A stretch of DNA of 15,306 nucleotides from NCBI GenBank assembly GCA_964448615.1, contig CAYUWH010000033.1, positions 1-15,306 on the forward strand, read 5' to 3'. The notes under the pieces are model-generated. The model was not told where the DNA came from. It searched no databases and saw nothing but the letters and a program-made list of their open reading frames with translations. Below are positions 7,149 through 13,173 of this stretch, piece by piece. The stretch comes from CAYUWH01 sp964448615. GTDB taxonomy: Bacteria > Patescibacteriota > Gracilibacteria > Peribacterales > Peribacteraceae. Within the stretch, counting starts at the first letter, position 1; each line of letters opens with the position of its first letter. The position numbers and the translations under genes are program-made.

Positions 7149-7949
7149 ATATTTCATCCTGTGATTTACGTCTTTGTCCTCCTGGGCTCCCTGTTTGGGA
7201 TCTGTCTGATCGTCGGCAGCCGGTTGTTGCTCAAGCAACGGTCGGTGCGTCGCTTTGTGCGATCCGTCCGCCAACGCTTGCAGTCCGCGGAAGACAGGGG
7301 GGCGCAGTTGGTAGAGGAAACTCGCGTCATTAAACCGCACAAAAGTCCGCGTGCTTCCGCTATTGAGTTGCAGCAAGTGCGCATGTTGGTGAGAAGTGCG
7401 GAAAAAGCATGGAAACAGGAGAAACTTGAGGAAGTCGAGCGATTCCTGATTCAAGCACTCACCATTCAGCCTCATGCGCACGACGTGCGCGCCCAGTTGG
7501 CGAAATATTACCTGATGACCGAGCGCGAATCGAAAGCCGAGGCGATGTACAAAGAACTCCTCCAGCATCGCATCGACGTGTCGTTCTATGCTAATTTAGG
7601 GCTCGCGTATTACCGCCAAGGGAAATACATTGAATCCTGCCAGGCGTATCAGGAAGCTCTTAATTTGGAGCCGAAGAATCCGGAGCGTTGCGCCGCTCTC
7701 GGGCGAGCGTGCATTGCGGCGCATCGTTTTGAAGAAGCTGCCCCCCTGCTTGAAAAGGCTTGCATGTTCCTTTCGCGTGATACGCAGTTGTTGCACTTGC
7801 TTGCCGAGTGTTATTTGCAGCTGAACCAACGTGAGAAGGCCGAAGATGCCTATCGTCGCATCAATAAGCTTGAACCGTACGACGAAGACGTGAAAGCGAA
7901 GATTCAGGCCATTCATCAAAAACAGGAGGCGGTGGCCGCTGGTGCCTGA
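7125..7949 (+). CDS. membrane-anchored tetratricopeptide-repeat protein
   Basis: A 274-residue protein with one N-terminal membrane segment (about 5-35), a basic region, and TPR-type helical repeats from about residue 85 to 265. Typical repeat signatures are visible, such as ANLGLAYYRQGKYIESCQAYQEALNLEP, broken here as ANLGLAYYRQGKYIE then SCQAYQEALNLEP, and LLAECYLQLNQREKAEDAY. TPR arrays bind partner proteins, so this is probably a cytoplasm-facing scaffold or adaptor at the membrane; the partner is unknown. The start is GTG at 7125, preceded by a GAAGG Shine-Dalgarno-like word 7 bp away. The start region lies in the 55-bp sequence duplicated across the assembly gap. It probably follows lspA directly in the true genome. 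Confidence 0.85.
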   Translation: MVGFAAVFIFHPVIYVFVLLGSLFGICLIVGSRLLLKQRSVRRFVRSVRQRLQSAEDRGAQLVEETRVIKPHKSPRASAIELQQVRMLVRSAEKAWKQEKLEEVERFLIQALTIQPHAHDVRAQLAKYYLMTERESKAEAMYKELLQHRIDVSFYANLGLAYYRQGKYIESCQAYQEALNLEPKNPERCAALGRACIAAHRFEEAAPLLEKACMFLSRDTQLLHLLAECYLQLNQREKAEDAYRRINKLEPYDEDVKAKIQAIHQKQEAVAAGA

Positions 7950-7957
7950 CGAAGTCA

Positions 7958-8045
7958 GTAGTTTGTAGTGAGTAGTGAGTAGTTTTTTTTGTGTGTTCTT
8001 GCCTGAGTTTTCTCGAAAGGCTACTCACTACCAACTACCCCCTAC
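7958..8045. repeat. inverted pair of 7-bp-period GTA arrays between convergent genes
   Basis: Left array: GTAGTTT, GTAGTGA, GTAGTGA, GTAGTTT starting at 7958, 7965, 7972 and 7979, exactly 7 bp apart, ending in a run of T (7983-7990). Right array in the opposite orientation: TAC at 8022, 8029, 8036 and 8043, again exactly 7 bp apart. Left 7958-7975 pairs with right 8021-8038 with a single mismatch in 18 bp. It fills nearly the whole spacer between the TPR gene stop (7949) and the ferredoxin stop (8050), so a role in ending both transcripts is possible, although the T-run falls in the loop of the hairpin. Confidence 0.9.
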
Positions 8046-8049
8046 TCAC

Positions 8050-8337
8050 TCATTCTGTTACTTCCACCTCCACGTCGCCCTCTCCCGCAATCCTCGCCTG
8101 ACAGCTCAAGCGGTACGGGTCGTTCGTGATGCCCATGTTCTCTTCGCGGTCGTTGCGCTCGTTCAAAATGCCCATACCCTGCTTCACGGTACACATGCAG
8201 GTGGTGCAAAATCCGTTTCCGCCGCAGGCATTTTCCATCGGAATTCCGTTATCTAAGGCGATTTTGAGGATCGATTCACCTGTCGTCGCATCGACGGTTT
8301 TGGAGGTGCCGGCGTAGTGGAAGATGATTTTGGCCAT
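8050..8337 (-). CDS. [2Fe-2S] ferredoxin, adrenodoxin/ISC type
   Basis: A 95-residue soluble electron carrier. The cluster ligands are visible as Cys38-x5-Cys44-x2-Cys47 and Cys79, in the segments ACGGNGFCTTC and LSCQ. The C-x5-C-x2-C spacing is that of adrenodoxin-like and ISC ferredoxins, whereas plant-type ferredoxins have C-x4-C-x2-C. The rest fits the beta-grasp fold: two N-terminal strands, the GESILKIALDNGIP helix, and a C-terminal acidic strand. Divergent transcription from sufC, 92 bp away, makes it a plausible electron donor for Fe-S cluster assembly, which is inference from context. The start is ATG at 8337, without a Shine-Dalgarno. A 7-bp-period array with repeated ATACT words lies directly upstream. 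Confidence 0.93.
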   Translation of the reverse strand: MAKIIFHYAGTSKTVDATTGESILKIALDNGIPMENACGGNGFCTTCMCTVKQGMGILNERNDREENMGITNDPYRLSCQARIAGEGDVEVEVTE

Positions 8338-8343
8338 GCAAGA

Positions 8344-8424
8344 GTATTAAGTATTTAGTATTATGTATGAAGTATGCCTTCATGAAAAGCTGTCGCTCTA
8401 TACTAAATACTTGATACTAAATAC
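8344..8424. repeat. inverted pair of 7-bp-period GTA arrays between divergent ferredoxin and sufC genes
   Basis: Left array: GTA at 8344, 8351, 8358, 8365 and 8372, exactly 7 bp apart (units such as GTATTAA, GTATTTA, GTATGAA). Right array, inverted: TAC at 8401, 8408, 8415 and 8422, exactly 7 bp apart. A perfect 13-bp inverted repeat AAGTATTTAGTAT lies at 8349-8361 with its complement at 8400-8412. The two arrays end 6 bp from the ferredoxin start and 5 bp from the sufC start. On each strand, reading towards the gene, they supply several ATACT words resembling -10 boxes, so the arrays probably contain both promoters. Confidence 0.9.
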
Positions 8425-8429
8425 TCGTC

Positions 8430-9218
8430 ATGGCTCTTCTCTCCATCACCGATCTCCACGTTTCCGTCGCCGGGCGTTCGATCGTCACGGGGCTGAACCT
8501 GACGATTCAGGAAGGCGAAGTGCATGCCATCATGGGACCCAACGGTTCCGGGAAATCCACATTGGTGAATGCGCTGATGGGACATCCTTCCTATACGATC
8601 ACCCGCGGTGAGGTGCTGTTTGGCGGCAAGAATCTTTTGGAGCTGGAACCCCATGAACGCTCGCAGTCCGGCTTGTTTCTTGCCTTTCAATATCCCAAGG
8701 AAATAGCAGGCGTCACCTTGCGCGGCTTTCTCTTCGCCGCCCATAAAGCAAAAGCGAAGCACAATGGCACCAGGCATCTCTCGCCCATTGCGTTTCAGAA
8801 ACATCTTGTCTCCATTATGAACGAGCTGAAGATGGATGCATCGTTCGCGGAGCGGTTTTTGAATCAGGGATTTTCCGGCGGCGAAAAAAAGAAGGCGGAA
8901 ATTCTCCAGATGCGCATCTTGGAGCCCGCTCTCGCCATGCTGGATGAAACGGATTCCGGACTGGATGTCGATGCATTGCGTATCGTGGCGGAAGGCGTGA
9001 ACGCACAGCGCAGCAAGGAATCCTCTTGTCTTGTTGTCACGCACTACGCACGCATCCTCGAGTATCTTGTACCCGATTTTGTTCATGTGATGGCCGGGGG
9101 CAAGATTGTTGAAAGCGGCGACAGGGCGTTTGCAAAAACATTAGAACGCGAAGGCTACGAACGTTTTGTCGGCAAAGAGCAATCATCGGGAATCAAGCTC
9201 GATCTTCCCTCAATCTAA
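8430..9218 (+). CDS. sufC: Fe-S cluster assembly ATPase SufC
   Basis: ABC-type ATPase that drives conformational change in the SufBCD scaffold during Fe-S cluster assembly in the cytoplasm. The 262-residue protein shows Walker A GPNGSGKS at 36-43, Q-loop Gln87 in AFQYPKE, the ABC signature FSGGEKKK at 148-155, Walker B LAMLDE at 168-173 followed by TDSGLD, and the H-loop His205 in VVTHYARIL. FSGGEKKKAEI and LDETDSGLD are typical of SufC rather than transporter ATPases. The ATG at 8430 is close behind a 7-bp-period array with ATACT words and no Shine-Dalgarno, suggesting a leaderless message. Its 3' end overlaps the convergent RDD gene by 9 bp. Partner genes sufB and sufD lie downstream on the same strand. 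Confidence 0.97.
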   Translation: MALLSITDLHVSVAGRSIVTGLNLTIQEGEVHAIMGPNGSGKSTLVNALMGHPSYTITRGEVLFGGKNLLELEPHERSQSGLFLAFQYPKEIAGVTLRGFLFAAHKAKAKHNGTRHLSPIAFQKHLVSIMNELKMDASFAERFLNQGFSGGEKKKAEILQMRILEPALAMLDETDSGLDVDALRIVAEGVNAQRSKESSCLVVTHYARILEYLVPDFVHVMAGGKIVESGDRAFAKTLEREGYERFVGKEQSSGIKLDLPSI

Positions 9219-9611
9219 GACGACCTTCGTACCGGCGAAGGAATCGTGCAGCGGCAGTTTACCCATAAGCATTTGCACCAAGAGAACGATTGGAACCAAT
9301 GGGATCGCCTTGATGATCGTGCGACGGAAGGCCTGCATGTTGTCCGGCAATTTCCCACTGCTGGCGAGTGCGACCCGTACGCCGACCACCATTTTGCCGA
9401 GTGTCTGTCCGAAGTTGACGACCATCAGCATGTCGTATGCCACAAAAAGGACAATCCCGACGAGGGGTTGCAGATCGGGAGGGGTAATCACGGAGAGGAA
9501 GCCCGAGGCGACCGCAAGCACGATGGCATCGATGATATAGGCCAACACACGGCGACCCGTGTAATTCTCGATAACGACGGTTGCAGAGAGTGCTTTTTTG
9601 GAGGCAGCCAT
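9210..9611 (-). CDS. RDD-family membrane protein
   Basis: A 133-residue multi-pass membrane protein. The N-terminal YTGRRVLAYIID segment carries the arginine and aspartate residues that define the RDD family, followed by three hydrophobic stretches (about residues 25-45, 50-70 and 105-125). The GQTLGKMVVGVRV turn is also usual for RDD proteins. Their function is poorly known; some are proposed to affect ion or solute transport. The ATG at 9611 is chosen because it lies downstream of the TATGCT box; an in-frame ATG at 9638 would lie inside that box. The stop overlaps the end of sufC by 9 bp in the convergent direction, with no terminator visible between them. Confidence 0.82.
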   Translation of the reverse strand: MAASKKALSATVVIENYTGRRVLAYIIDAIVLAVASGFLSVITPPDLQPLVGIVLFVAYDMLMVVNFGQTLGKMVVGVRVALASSGKLPDNMQAFRRTIIKAIPLVPIVLLVQMLMGKLPLHDSFAGTKVVLD

Positions 9612-9633
9612 GCAGGGGAGGAAAGAGGCCTCG

Positions 9634-9642
9634 AGCATAGCA
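9634..9642 (-). promoter_or_regulatory. extended -10 promoter box TGCTATGCT for RDD gene
   Basis: TGC plus TATGCT on the minus strand, ending 22 bp before the ATG at 9611. The predicted leader is about 15-20 nt and holds no Shine-Dalgarno. It is divergent from the box at 9691-9699, so the 95-bp spacer serves both genes. Confidence 0.45.
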
Positions 9643-9690
9643 AAACAACCGTTTACATGCTATTTACCGCTCGCTGCCTTCTGTAAAATG

Positions 9691-9699
9691 TGCTATAAT
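9691..9699 (+). promoter_or_regulatory. extended -10 promoter box TGCTATAAT, leaderless transcript
   Basis: A perfect TATAAT with TGn extension ends 6 bp before the ATG at 9706, placing the expected transcription start on the start codon. No good -35 box at 16-18 bp is seen, which is usual for extended -10 promoters. Confidence 0.75.
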
Positions 9700-9705
9700 G
9701 GCACG

Positions 9706-10278
9706 ATGCCTGCCCTGCGTATTCAGTATCCGAAATTATTGCTCCTCTGTGCGAGCTTTGCGCTGGCATACGTACTGTATCTGTATGGCGTATTTGATAT
9801 TCTTCCAGAAATTTTAAAGGGGAAGGGGTACATCGCGACGTTTTTGGCGGGCATGCTCTTTACATTCGGATTCACGGCCGCATTCGGACTGGCAATTTTG
9901 TTTGAGCTTTCTGATGAGATACACCCACTCCTCGGCACACTTGTCGGGGGGGCCGGAGCGGTACTTGCAGATATGTTGATTTTTGAAGTCGCGCGATTTT
10001 CTTTGCGTGATGAACTGCGCAAGTTGGCCTCGATCGGCCTCTTTCGTCGGGCGATCCGTTTGCTGTATCACGAGAATGTGTCCGAAACTATCCGTGCGTA
10101 TATTCTCTGGTCCGTGGCGGGACTGGTGATCGCTTCTCCGTTGCCGGATGAAATCGGTGTTACCTTACTCAGTGGAATTCCAAGATTGAACCCACGCAAA
10201 CTCGCACTTGTGTGTTTTGTTCTCGATAGCGCGGGAATTTTGGCAGTTCTGTTGATAGCAAGAGCGGTGGGAGCATGA
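9706..10278 (+). CDS. multi-pass membrane protein, possibly VTT/DedA-like
   Basis: A 190-residue membrane protein with hydrophobic segments near residues 10-30, 42-67, 75-95, 133-150 and 167-187. The glycine-rich ATFLAGMLFTFGFTAAFG segment, GTLVGGAGAVLAD, the reentrant-like SPLPDEIGVTLL motif (144-155) and the final hydrophobic segment resemble DedA/VTT-domain proteins, which are linked to membrane lipid flipping and homeostasis. The resemblance is by eye and could be superficial. The ATG at 9706 is chosen over the upstream in-frame ATG at 9598 because a TATAAT box ends 6 bp before it and the extension is hydrophilic and overlaps the RDD gene. The gene is isolated between divergent and downstream independent promoters. 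Confidence 0.7.
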   Translation: MPALRIQYPKLLLLCASFALAYVLYLYGVFDILPEILKGKGYIATFLAGMLFTFGFTAAFGLAILFELSDEIHPLLGTLVGGAGAVLADMLIFEVARFSLRDELRKLASIGLFRRAIRLLYHENVSETIRAYILWSVAGLVIASPLPDEIGVTLLSGIPRLNPRKLALVCFVLDSAGILAVLLIARAVGA

Positions 10279-10296
10279 AAAAGTATGGCGAAAATA

Positions 10297-10324
10297 TTGC
10301 ATTAATTAGAAATTAGTATATAAT
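10297..10324 (+). promoter_or_regulatory. sigma70-type promoter for the 100-aa ORF
   Basis: A -35 box TTGCAT (10297-10302), a 16-bp spacer and a perfect -10 TATAAT (10319-10324) in an AT-rich stretch. The transcription start would be near 10331, giving a leader of about 34 nt. It is one of only two good two-box promoters in the window. Confidence 0.75.
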
Positions 10325-10349
10325 ATTTTAACGTGTTCTTTTTAACAGC

Positions 10350-10356
10350 AAGGAGG
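10350..10356 (+). promoter_or_regulatory. strong Shine-Dalgarno AAGGAGG
   Basis: AAGGAGG lies 8 bp before the ATG at 10365. It is the only strong Shine-Dalgarno before a start in this window. Against the altered 16S tail found at the right edge (UCUCCUU) the first six bases pair normally and the last G would make a wobble pair with U. Confidence 0.8.
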
Positions 10357-10364
10357 AATTCCTG

Positions 10365-10667
10365 ATGAAATTCGTACAGTTCCTCTTCGGCGCGACGGAG
10401 ATTGTCGCCGAGGTGGTCGACGTGCTCTCGGAGCGGAGGGTCGCCCATTTCTGTCTGGTCGAAAAGTGGGCAGAGATACTCCAAGGCCAGGACGCCCAAT
10501 CGATCCTCCAGCAGGGCGCTGTTGTCTTCACTGCCGCTCGTAAGGGTAACAAGGTGACGATGGACAGTCTTCTCAACAGCGCCCGTGGTAACGCGGAGCT
10601 GTGGACATTCCTGTCCTCCTGCGAACAAGCCGGGGATACCAGTCGCCGTCGGTCCGCTTGGCTCTGA
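10365..10667 (+). CDS. orphan 100-aa soluble protein, unknown function
   Basis: Not recognised. The protein is small and probably cytoplasmic, with no membrane segment or signal peptide. It looks mostly helical up to about residue 75 (for example EIVAEVVDVLSERR and MDSLLNSARGNAELW), and the tail is basic and Ser/Arg-rich (SRRRSAWL). Two cysteines are seen (30 and 86). What supports it as a real gene is context: a two-box promoter, the only strong Shine-Dalgarno in the window 8 bp before its ATG, and a rho-independent terminator just after its stop. It is thus a single-gene transcription unit placed between sufC and sufB. A minus-strand ORF covers the same region but has no such signals. Confidence 0.7.
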   Translation: MKFVQFLFGATEIVAEVVDVLSERRVAHFCLVEKWAEILQGQDAQSILQQGAVVFTAARKGNKVTMDSLLNSARGNAELWTFLSSCEQAGDTSRRRSAWL

Positions 10668-10686
10668 TGGCAATCCCTCTCCAATG

Positions 10687-10714
10687 CCCAACCCTCTTCG
10701 GGTTGGGTGTTTTC
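10687..10714 (+). terminator. rho-independent terminator after the 100-aa ORF
   Basis: Perfect 8-bp stem CCCAACCC / GGGTTGGG (10687-10694 and 10700-10707), 5-nt loop TCTTC, then TGTTTTCT. It begins 20 bp after the stop at 10667 and directly abuts the sufB promoter box, isolating sufB from upstream transcription. Confidence 0.85.
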
Positions 10715-10723
10715 TGCTATCAT
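10715..10723 (+). promoter_or_regulatory. extended -10 promoter box TGCTATCAT for sufB
   Basis: TGC plus TATCAT ends 10 bp before the sufB ATG at 10734, so the leader would be only about 3-5 nt, without a Shine-Dalgarno. It starts directly after the terminator tail. Confidence 0.65.
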
Positions 10724-10733
10724 CCTTTCTCTT

Positions 10734-12209
10734 ATGGCGCGTCCCACACCGCTTCACCAAGCCAAAGCCAAGCAGAAGGTTGCTCAAACCTTCCCCGAAA
10801 CCGTGCCTGGAGACGAGGCGATTTTTGGCAAGCTCGATCGTGCCACCTTCGATACCCCCAATCCTGCACCGTACGCCGAAGGCGCCAAGCGGGGAGTGAA
10901 TGAGGAGCTTGTGCGCCAAATTTCTTCAGACAAAAGCGAGCCCGAATGGATGCTCGCGCACCGCCTGGAAAGTTTGAAGATCTTCCGCGAGAAGACGATG
11001 CCCACCTGGGGTGCCGATCTTTCGAAGTTGGATCTTGATAACATTATTTATTACGCACGGCCCGGTGTTGTGAATACCGACAACTGGGGAGAAGTGCCGG
11101 AAGAAATTCGTAAGGTTTACGATCGTCTCGGCATCCCCGAAGCGGAGCGCAAAGTGCTCGCAGGAGTAGGCGCGCAGTACGAATCCGAAGTGGTGTATCA
11201 CTCGCTCAAAAAAGAGTGGGATGATCTCGGTGTCGTGTTTTTGGATATGGATGATGCCGTGCGCCTGCACCCGGAAATGGTGCAGGAATATTTCATGAAG
11301 TGCGTGCCGAGCTCCGATCATAAATTTGCGGCGCTGCACGGTGCGGTGTGGAGCGGCGGCACATTTTTGTATGTTCCCAAAGGCGTGAAGGTCCGTGATC
11401 CGCTCCAGGCCTATTTCCGCATGAATGCCCGCAATATGGGGCAATTCGAGCACACACTGATCATCGTGGAAGACGATGCCGATGTGCAGTACATCGAAGG
11501 ATGCTCGGCGCCCAAATACGGCTCGCAAGGGCTACACGCGGGGCTTGTCGAAATCTTTGTCAAAGACGGCGCGAAGTGCCGCTACAGCTCGGTGGAGAAC
11601 TGGAGCCGTGATACGTACAACCTCAACACCAAGCGCGCGATTGTGCAGAAAGATGCGACGATGGAATGGGTGGGCGGGAACATGGGATCGGGTGTCACGA
11701 TGTTGTACCCATGTTCCGTGCTTGTCGGCGAAGGGGCACGCTGTGATCATCTTGGCATCGCCTTTGCGAACAAGGGTCAGTGGCAAGATACGGGCGCGAA
11801 GATCTTTCACCTGGCACCGCATACCAGCAGCAAGGTCATCTCCAAATCTATCAGCAAAGACGGGGGGGTCGCCATCTATCGTGGTCAACTGAAGATCGCC
11901 CCGCACGCGCACGATTGCATCGCGAGCGTGGAATGTGATGCGTTGTTGCTCGATGAAATTTCGCGCACCGATACGATCCCCGATATTCAGATCCGCAACA
12001 ACGACGTAACCATCGCGCATGAGGCAACGGTCGGGAAACTTTCTGAGGAAGACATTTTCTACCTCACGAGTCGTGGCATTCCGGAAGAAGAAGCAAAGGC
12101 GATGATCGTGAACGGTTTCATTGAACCGATCGTGCGATTGCTGCCGCTCGAATACGCCGTCGAGATGAACCGTCTTATAGAACTAGAAATGGAAGGTAGC
12201 GTCGGATGA
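10734..12209 (+). CDS. sufB: Fe-S cluster assembly scaffold protein SufB
   Basis: Core scaffold of the SufBCD complex on which Fe-S clusters are built in the cytoplasm. It has 491 residues from the ATG at 10734, normal for SufB. Family landmarks include SVVY-type VVYHSLKKEWDDLGV, GCSAPKYGSQGLHAG (Cys257), CRYSSVENWSRDTYNLNTKRA and GQWQDTGAKIFHLAP. Near the C-terminus, VECDALLLDE holds Cys401 and NNDVTIAHEATVGKL holds His429-Glu430. The spacing of 28 residues matches Cys405/His433/Glu434 of the E. coli protein, so the catalytic residues appear intact. The upstream in-frame GTG at 10707 is rejected because it precedes the promoter box. The gene has its own promoter. A REP-like palindrome starts 18 bp after the stop. 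Confidence 0.97.
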   Translation: MARPTPLHQAKAKQKVAQTFPETVPGDEAIFGKLDRATFDTPNPAPYAEGAKRGVNEELVRQISSDKSEPEWMLAHRLESLKIFREKTMPTWGADLSKLDLDNIIYYARPGVVNTDNWGEVPEEIRKVYDRLGIPEAERKVLAGVGAQYESEVVYHSLKKEWDDLGVVFLDMDDAVRLHPEMVQEYFMKCVPSSDHKFAALHGAVWSGGTFLYVPKGVKVRDPLQAYFRMNARNMGQFEHTLIIVEDDADVQYIEGCSAPKYGSQGLHAGLVEIFVKDGAKCRYSSVENWSRDTYNLNTKRAIVQKDATMEWVGGNMGSGVTMLYPCSVLVGEGARCDHLGIAFANKGQWQDTGAKIFHLAPHTSSKVISKSISKDGGVAIYRGQLKIAPHAHDCIASVECDALLLDEISRTDTIPDIQIRNNDVTIAHEATVGKLSEEDIFYLTSRGIPEEEAKAMIVNGFIEPIVRLLPLEYAVEMNRLIELEMEGSVG

Positions 12210-12215
12210 ATCTTG

Positions 12216-12860
12216 TCATCGTGGTGGCAGCCCGGACATCGGTGTCCGAGCTGCGTATTCGCCAGATTGATTCCCCAATTTTTCGAAATGCAATGATGAC
12301 CATGGCCATTGGATCGCATCTTTTACAAACCCATGTTTAAAGGCGTTATGTGTCACATAGATGACAGCATTTCGATACTGTTCTTGATCGCGTATGAGTT
12401 CATCGTGAAAGCCTGGCTGCCAACGAGAGAAGTCCGGTGTTTGATTCATCATTCCTCTCGCAGCGGGGACGCCGGCGTCCCCGCTGCGAAAGAGGCGACC
12501 GGCATCGCGAGAGCTGTTTTCTTTAAACGATTTTACAAAATTACTAAGCCCCTTTGGGCCTGTCTGCAGAATTATGTGTATATGATCGGGAAGAATGCAA
12601 AAGGCATGAATTTTAGTTTCATGCAGCCCCTTGGTAATAAGAAGATTTCGTATGAGGAGTTGTGGCACTCCAGGTGCTGTGCACCAAGGAGAGCGCCCCT
12701 TCGTGTTTGTCGTTACGTGAAAAATTCCATGCTGTGTGTCATGACGTTGAGCCATGGAGTTATCATGCAGGTCTACCAATTGGAGATCAGTATTTTTCTT
12801 TTGGTATTCTTTGTAGATAGTAAGAATTTTCCCTTCTGTAAAAGGAAATAATGGTTCCAT
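12216..12860 (-). CDS. REP-associated tyrosine transposase (RAYT, Y1/HUH superfamily)
   Basis: A single-strand-type tyrosine transposase of the TnpA-REP group. From the ATG at 12860 it has 214 residues. The HUH motif is in LPDHIHIIL (His93, His95), and the catalytic tyrosine is probably Tyr168 in AVIYVTHNAFKHGFV, followed by QWPWSSLHF. The domain start GIFHVTTNTKG matches the usual first beta strand. An alternative start is the ATG at 12755. Residues 125-134 are encoded by a perfect 30-bp palindrome lying in frame inside the gene, in a variable region between the HUH part and the tyrosine helix. The last codons run into the palindrome after sufB. The gene is flanked by two copies of the same palindrome family, the usual RAYT/REP arrangement. 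Motifs look intact, so it may be active. Confidence 0.9.
   Translation of the reverse strand: MEPLFPFTEGKILTIYKEYQKKNTDLQLVDLHDNSMAQRHDTQHGIFHVTTNTKGRSPWCTAPGVPQLLIRNLLITKGLHETKIHAFCILPDHIHIILQTGPKGLSNFVKSFKENSSRDAGRLFRSGDAGVPAARGMMNQTPDFSRWQPGFHDELIRDQEQYRNAVIYVTHNAFKHGFVKDAIQWPWSSLHFEKLGNQSGEYAARTPMSGLPPR
12227..12254. repeat. REP-like palindrome, left border (28 bp, imperfect)
   Basis: Arms GCAGCCCGGACA and TGTCCGAGCTGC around TCGG, with one mismatched pair (C/A). It starts 18 bp after the sufB stop and overlaps the last codons of the RAYT gene on the other strand. It may also act as an mRNA 3' stabiliser for sufB, as REPs do elsewhere. Confidence 0.9.
12459..12488. repeat. perfect 30-bp palindrome inside the RAYT gene
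   Basis: Each half reads CGCAGCGGGGACGCC on its own strand, with no mismatch. It differs from the border copies at paired positions, so self-complementarity is kept. In the transposase frame it gives exactly ten codons, RSGDAGVPAA. An outer CCTCT / AGAGG pairing extends the stem with a 2-nt bulge. Confidence 0.92.
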
Positions 12861-12874
12861 CAGGCAGTGGAACC

Positions 12875-12902
12875 GCAGCCCGGACACCGGTGTCCGGGCT
12901 GC
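12875..12902. repeat. REP-like palindrome, right border (28 bp, perfect)
   Basis: Perfect palindrome with half-site GCAGCCCGGACACC. It lies 14 bp upstream of the RAYT start at 12860. The only differences from the left border copy are in the central loop region and one stem base. Confidence 0.92.
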
Positions 12903-13004
12903 TTTCGCTTCATGACAAAAAACCCAAAAAATCCCCACTCCACCCTTGCTAATTTCTTGCTACGGCAGTACACCGTAAGCGTCTACTTCTTTCTCCTCAT
13001 TCCC

Positions 13005-13142
13005 ATGATCAATGGACCAGAACAGGGACTCGTTGAAGAACTGGAACTCGCCGAAGAAGGCACGGAAGAGCTGGACGGCGATATGGAAGCCGCAATGATG
13101 GAAGAGATTCACCAGCAAATCGAAGCATCGTTGGCTCAGTAA
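13005..13142 (+). CDS. small acidic protein, unknown
   Basis: A 45-residue peptide, very rich in Glu and Asp (for example GLVEELELAEEGTEELDGDMEAA), with a predicted helical, coiled-coil-like pattern and no cysteine or membrane segment. It is not recognised. The in-frame ORF extends upstream to 12867, but that part translates the REP palindrome and a proline/lysine-rich stretch, so the ATG at 13005 is preferred. No Shine-Dalgarno or good -10 box is seen, and the gene is isolated between the RAYT element and a convergent unknown gene. Amino-acid bias towards acidic residues supports coding but does not prove it. Confidence 0.5.
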   Translation: MINGPEQGLVEELELAEEGTEELDGDMEAAMMEEIHQQIEASLAQ

Positions 13143-13173
13143 TCGGCTTGTCCTTTAAGAGCGGGTGCCGGGC

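Larger units (their letters stand above)
12227..12902. mobile_element. RAYT element bounded by REP-like palindromes
   Basis: The unit from the palindrome after sufB to the palindrome before the small acidic gene encloses one RAYT gene. Palindromes at both borders and one internal copy share the core GGAC-RYCGGY-GTCC. RAYT genes are known to sit between REP sequences that they mobilise. No target-site duplication was seen. It separates sufB from sufD together with two further genes. Confidence 0.75.

Noticed and set aside
7958..8424. CRISPR array
   Set aside because: Units are only 7 bp with no spacers and no cas genes; the structure is periodic words, not repeat-spacer.
10302..10919. 205-codon minus-strand ORF over the orphan gene
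   Set aside because: It crosses a plus-strand promoter, terminator and the sufB start, with no signals of its own; the plus-strand gene has complete signals.
12309..12851. 180-codon plus-strand ORF
   Set aside because: Antisense to the RAYT gene, whose HUH and tyrosine motifs are clear on the minus strand.
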